This document shows, in pieces, positions 13,338 through 16,263 of a DNA stretch of 16,263 nt. Source of the stretch: an uncultured Clostridia bacterium. Lineage in GTDB: Bacteria; Bacillota; Clostridia; Oscillospirales; Oscillospiraceae. The notes under the pieces were generated by a model, which was not told the origin of the DNA, made no database searches, and saw only the letters and a program-made list of their open reading frames with translations. Position 1 is the stretch's first letter. Every line of letters begins with the position of its first letter. The position numbers were made by a program, and so were the translations under genes. Location of the stretch: contig CAMHER010000018.1 of NCBI GenBank assembly GCA_946184215.1, forward strand, positions 1-16,263. The letters are read 5' to 3'.

Positions 13338-13423
13338 AGTTTTTTTGCGCCGTACATGAATTTTTCATATTTGTCCTGTAAAATAATATTTTCAGATAGG
13401 GAATCAGAATCCAGAACAGGCTC

Positions 13424-13428
13424 GGAGG
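13424..13428 (+). promoter_or_regulatory. Ribosome binding site fixing the TTG start of the coiled-coil protein
   Basis: GGAGG, 8 bases before TTG at 13437. The frame is open from an ATG at 13356 that overlaps the divergent promoter region and has no such site. Confidence 0.75.
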
Positions 13429-13436
13429 GAATCGTC

Positions 13437-15038
13437 TTGCGTCACCCGGCTCTGACGCGCTTTTTCGCCGCCTTTCTCGCGGTCGTGAGCGCGATCACAC
13501 TGCTCTCCGGCGGCATCTGTATCAAGAAAGCCGCGGACAGCAGAACAAAACAGAATACCTATATCGAGCGGCTTTCGGATAAAGCGGACGAGGCGGCGCT
13601 TCTGTCCGAAGAAATCGACAGCATGCGCGCAGCCTATGAGGCGAGAGACAGGCGCTTTGACGCGATGCGTGAGCAATATGAGGAAGACATGCTCTCCTAT
13701 CGCAGGGACCTGGCAATGTACACCGCGACAGAGGCCGGTATGAAGCAGGGCCGCGAGCAGCTGGAGGAGGGCTATGCCGGACTGCGGATGGGCTGGATCC
13801 AGCACGACAATGCGATAAAGGCGCTCGAGGAGGCCGAGGCCCAGTTCCAGCCGGGGTATGAGCAGTATCTCGCCGGGAAAGAGCAGCTGGCGGAGGGACA
13901 GAAAAAGCTGGAGGAAGCCGAGGCGCTTGCCGCAAAATTGCCGGATCCCGCGCTGATGCGCGCAGCTCTGGATGCGGCGCGCGCCGCCGAGGGGCCGCTG
14001 TCGGCCACGGTGGATTCTCTTTCCGCGCTGCTGCAGAATCCGCCTCTTGATCCGCAGAGCGGTGAGGTGGACCGCGACGCGCTCGTATCGCAGATGCAAA
14101 ATCACCTCACGACCCTCTCCTCGCAGCTCTCCGGCGTGCGGGATGCGATGGCCGGAAGCTATACCCCAGAGGAACTGCAGGATGCACTTGCGCCGGCTGT
14201 TGCGGCACTGAATGAACAGATCGAAAAGCTCTCCGACGGCGTAATGACGCCGGAGGAACTGCTTGAGGATGCCCGCGCCAGACTCCCGGGCGAGCAGGAG
14301 ATGCCGAAAACCCTTGCCGAAGCCCTGGACAGAGCCGACGAGACGCTAAGCATGCTGGAGAACCTTCCGGAAATGCGCCGACAGCTGGACGAGGCACAGC
14401 GTGCCCTGGCGGAGAGCGAGCCGATGCTGCTGCAGGCGAAGAGCGGGTTCGAGGAGGGCAGAAAACAGCTGGATGCGCTGCAGGAGATGCTGATCCTTAC
14501 CGAGGCACAGCTGATCAAGGGCAAGGCCGCGCTGGAGGAAAAGGAACAGGAACAGATCGAAACGCGCAGCGAGCTTGATCGCAGAAGGGCCGAACTGGAG
14601 GAGACCTCCGGCGAACTGAAACGACTGGGCGCCGAGGTCGAGAAATACAAGGATAAAAAGGACCGCTTCAGCAATCTGCGTTATGCGCTGCTGGCGGACG
14701 GCGGGATCGCCGGGCGTACGGGCAAAGGCACAGAGCTGATCGAAGCGGCGCGTACGGAGCTGGACAGCCAGAGCGATGCTGCGGAAAAGGAGTACGCCCT
14801 GCGGCTTGCCGCCGCTCTGGGGATGCTGCTCGCCGCTGCGGCCGGGATCATCACGGTCACCGCCGCCTTCCGCGACCGGCAGGGATGGCGTCTGCTTGCT
14901 CCGGCGGCAATGGCCCTGGCGCTGTCTGCCGCGGCAGAGGGCGTGAGTATCGCCGGCGAAAGAGGTTTGATCTACACGGTGCTGTTCGTCGGCATCTTCG
15001 CCGCGGGCGTGGCGGCTTTGAATATCCGAAAAGCATAA
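13437..15038 (+). CDS. Coiled-coil membrane protein, function unknown
   Basis: A 533-residue protein with one hydrophobic segment near the N-terminus (about 8-29), a long charged helical region (about 35-450) and three closely spaced hydrophobic segments at the C-terminus (about 456-478, 485-505, 511-530). The helical part has many G-x-x-x-L and EEG-type turns (MKQGREQLEEGYAGL, LAGKEQLAEGQKKLEEAE, GFEEGRKQLDALQ, LIKGKAALEEKE), like the coiled-coil domains of YhgE/Pip-type and related transport-associated proteins. It lacks their transport domain, so I do not assign that name. A linker rich in Pro and acidic residues splits the coil at about residues 198-280. The TTG start is chosen by GGAGG at 13424-13428. 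No partner gene is adjacent; it stands alone between divergent and convergent neighbours. Confidence 0.8.
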   Translation: MRHPALTRFFAAFLAVVSAITLLSGGICIKKAADSRTKQNTYIERLSDKADEAALLSEEIDSMRAAYEARDRRFDAMREQYEEDMLSYRRDLAMYTATEAGMKQGREQLEEGYAGLRMGWIQHDNAIKALEEAEAQFQPGYEQYLAGKEQLAEGQKKLEEAEALAAKLPDPALMRAALDAARAAEGPLSATVDSLSALLQNPPLDPQSGEVDRDALVSQMQNHLTTLSSQLSGVRDAMAGSYTPEELQDALAPAVAALNEQIEKLSDGVMTPEELLEDARARLPGEQEMPKTLAEALDRADETLSMLENLPEMRRQLDEAQRALAESEPMLLQAKSGFEEGRKQLDALQEMLILTEAQLIKGKAALEEKEQEQIETRSELDRRRAELEETSGELKRLGAEVEKYKDKKDRFSNLRYALLADGGIAGRTGKGTELIEAARTELDSQSDAAEKEYALRLAAALGMLLAAAAGIITVTAAFRDRQGWRLLAPAAMALALSAAAEGVSIAGERGLIYTVLFVGIFAAGVAALNIRKA

Positions 15039-15052
15039 CAGAACGATCAAGG

Positions 15053-15089
15053 AAAAGCGGTCTCCGAACTATTCGGAGACCGCTTTTTT
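15053..15089. terminator. Bidirectional terminator shared by two convergent genes
   Basis: A perfect 16-bp stem (15053-15068 with 15072-15087) with a 3-base loop, flanked by a T-run on the plus strand (to 15089) and by AAAA on the other side. It ends the coiled-coil gene and, on the other strand, contains the last codons and the TAG stop (loop, 15071-15069) of the glycosyltransferase gene. Confidence 0.9.
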
Positions 15090-16263
15090 AATGCGCACAG
15101 AGTTTTGCACCAGCGGAGGCGGCAGGGCGTCCAGCGTGCGGAGAATTTCGTCGGTTCGAGCCTCCCAGGTGTTTTCAAGGGCCTCGGCGCGCAGGAGCGA
15201 ACGATAGGCAGGATCGCTCCGGTGGGCCAGCAGGATCTCGGCCTTGTGCAGAAAATCTCCCAGACCGTCGTACAGGGCCACACTGCGATAACGGCGGCAC
15301 TCGTTCATACGAGAGCACAGAATGGGCTTTTCAGCCGCCATGTACTCAAAGAGCTTGACCGGAGAAGTGGAACGCGTGATGTCGTTGAGCACGAAGGGGA
15401 TCAGAGCCAGGTCAAACAGGCACAGGAATTCGCGCAGGCGCGCATAGGGCTGCGGCGGGATCCAGCGGATGTTTTTCTTTTCCAGGATCCCGCTGTTTTG
15501 CAGCGAACCGTCATAGTCCATGCCGACGAGCAGAAACAGCCAGTCGGGCCGCGCATCTGCGGCAGCGGCGAGAAGAGAATAGTCAAACCATTCCGCAAGC
15601 GCGCCGTAATAGCCCAGTGTGAAGCGAAAGGAGGCGGTGAGCTCTGCCGCCTCCGGCGCCGGCGCGACAGAGGACGTCCGGGAAAAAAACGCATAATCGC
15701 AGGCGTTCGGAGAGTAGATGGCATGCCGGGAGATTTCCCGCGCTTTTTCATAGAGCGCGGAGGCGGTGCAGACTGTCAGATCGGCATGCTGCAACAGATA
15801 ACGGTGGTCGCGCCGCATGGCTGCGCCATAACCGTCAAAGATCTCCAGCTCGTCGATATACTCGTAGATCACGCGGTCGGGCCGCAGGATCGTGAGATAG
15901 CGGCGGTTGACCGTCCAACTGAGCGACAGCACGACCTCCGCCGCCCCGCTCAGCAGCGCAGGCAGCTCGCGGGCCAGAGCGGCATTGACCAGAATAAGAC
16001 TGTCCGACAGCCTTTCAAAGGCTCTTACCCGGTCATGGCCGTTGTTGGACGTGAGGTAAAGAACAAGGGTGTTCCTCTTCTCGCTGTAAGCGCGCGCCAT
16101 CTGCTGCGGCCGCTGATAGAGCGGCAGATGCCAGTCCAGCGTCGGCGGAAATACAACGACACGTTTCCCTGCGGCGTGGTCGGAGAGAGCGCTTCGGAGG
16201 CGGCGGGCCTGGCGCAGCGCGCAGAGCGCATCGCAGGCACGGCGGAAAAGGGCGCGCAGATCG
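15069..16263 (-). CDS. Glycosyltransferase (GT-B, GT4-like), 5' end outside the window
   Basis: The reading frame is open from the stop at 15069 to the right edge; 397 residues are visible and the true start is not. The ATG at 16100 is probably internal, because the frame upstream of it encodes RVVVFPPTLDWHLPLYQRPQQ, the N-terminal block usual in GT-B glycosyltransferases that act on surface polysaccharides. Toward the C-terminus LGYYGALAEWFD opens the nucleotide-sugar domain, and SPVKLFEYMAAEKPIL carries the Glu-x7-Glu-like donor-binding site. It would transfer a sugar from a nucleotide donor to a cell-surface glycan at the inner face of the membrane; donor and acceptor are unknown. A stretch of about 30 residues before that N-terminal block hints at a further domain or linker beyond the edge. 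Confidence 0.88.
   Translation of the reverse strand, partial: DLRALFRRACDALCALRQARRLRSALSDHAAGKRVVVFPPTLDWHLPLYQRPQQMARAYSEKRNTLVLYLTSNNGHDRVRAFERLSDSLILVNAALARELPALLSGAAEVVLSLSWTVNRRYLTILRPDRVIYEYIDELEIFDGYGAAMRRDHRYLLQHADLTVCTASALYEKAREISRHAIYSPNACDYAFFSRTSSVAPAPEAAELTASFRFTLGYYGALAEWFDYSLLAAAADARPDWLFLLVGMDYDGSLQNSGILEKKNIRWIPPQPYARLREFLCLFDLALIPFVLNDITRSTSPVKLFEYMAAEKPILCSRMNECRRYRSVALYDGLGDFLHKAEILLAHRSDPAYRSLLRAEALENTWEARTDEILRTLDALPPPLVQNSVRIKKAVSE

Overview
The window looks like a chromosomal segment from a GC-rich member of the Clostridia (Bacillota), most plausibly an Oscillospiraceae/Ruminococcaceae-type gut anaerobe. This rests on gene content: a YerC/YecD TrpR-like regulator, NrdR, a DUF421-DUF4363 pair, a eukaryote-like hexokinase and an NfeD/SPFH pair, together with strong GGAGG-type ribosome binding sites, several TTG starts and short AT-rich promoters between GC-rich genes. 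I see no insertion sequence, integrase, prophage, CRISPR array or toxin-antitoxin module. This is core plus lineage-specific chromosome, not a mobile island.

Layout. Positions 1-37 (-) hold the 5' half of tRNA-Val(UAC), cut at the anticodon by the window edge, with a clear promoter at 54-82. Positions 132-2076 (-) are a three-gene operon: TrpR-like regulator, SAM methyltransferase (ATGA overlap), and the redox chaperone Hsp33. A divergent intergenic region of 265 bases (the longest gene-free stretch) carries promoters both ways and an 18-bp palindrome. Positions 2342-3703 (+) encode NfeD and an SPFH/stomatin protein, then a hairpin, then hexokinase (3780-5048) and a long-stem terminator. nrdR follows (5191-5646) from its own extended -10 promoter. 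Positions 5657-6708 (-) carry a DUF421 membrane protein overlapping a DUF4363 protein. Divergent from these, 6777-9942 (+) carry a NagB-like protein that has lost catalytic residues, an RluA-type pseudouridine synthase and a Na/Pi-cotransporter/PhoU protein, closed by a terminator. Positions 10159-12195 (+) encode a secreted repeat protein behind a near-consensus promoter. Positions 12337-13293 (-) encode a tRNA-dihydrouridine synthase; divergent from it, 13437-15038 (+) encode a coiled-coil membrane protein. Positions 15069-16263 (-) are a glycosyltransferase that runs off the right edge and shares a bidirectional terminator with the coiled-coil gene.

How the genes relate. Several groups are familiar housekeeping: RNA modification (Dus, RluA), membrane quality (NfeD/SPFH), oxidative protein protection (Hsp33), deoxynucleotide control (NrdR), sugar entry into glycolysis (hexokinase) and phosphate transport. 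The less explained parts are the degenerate NagB homologue, the 678-residue secreted repeat protein, the coiled-coil membrane protein, and the dyad symmetries at the DUF421 start and upstream of nfeD. Nothing here assembles into an obvious new multi-gene system. The best candidates for new biology are single proteins: the NagB-like protein and the repeat protein.
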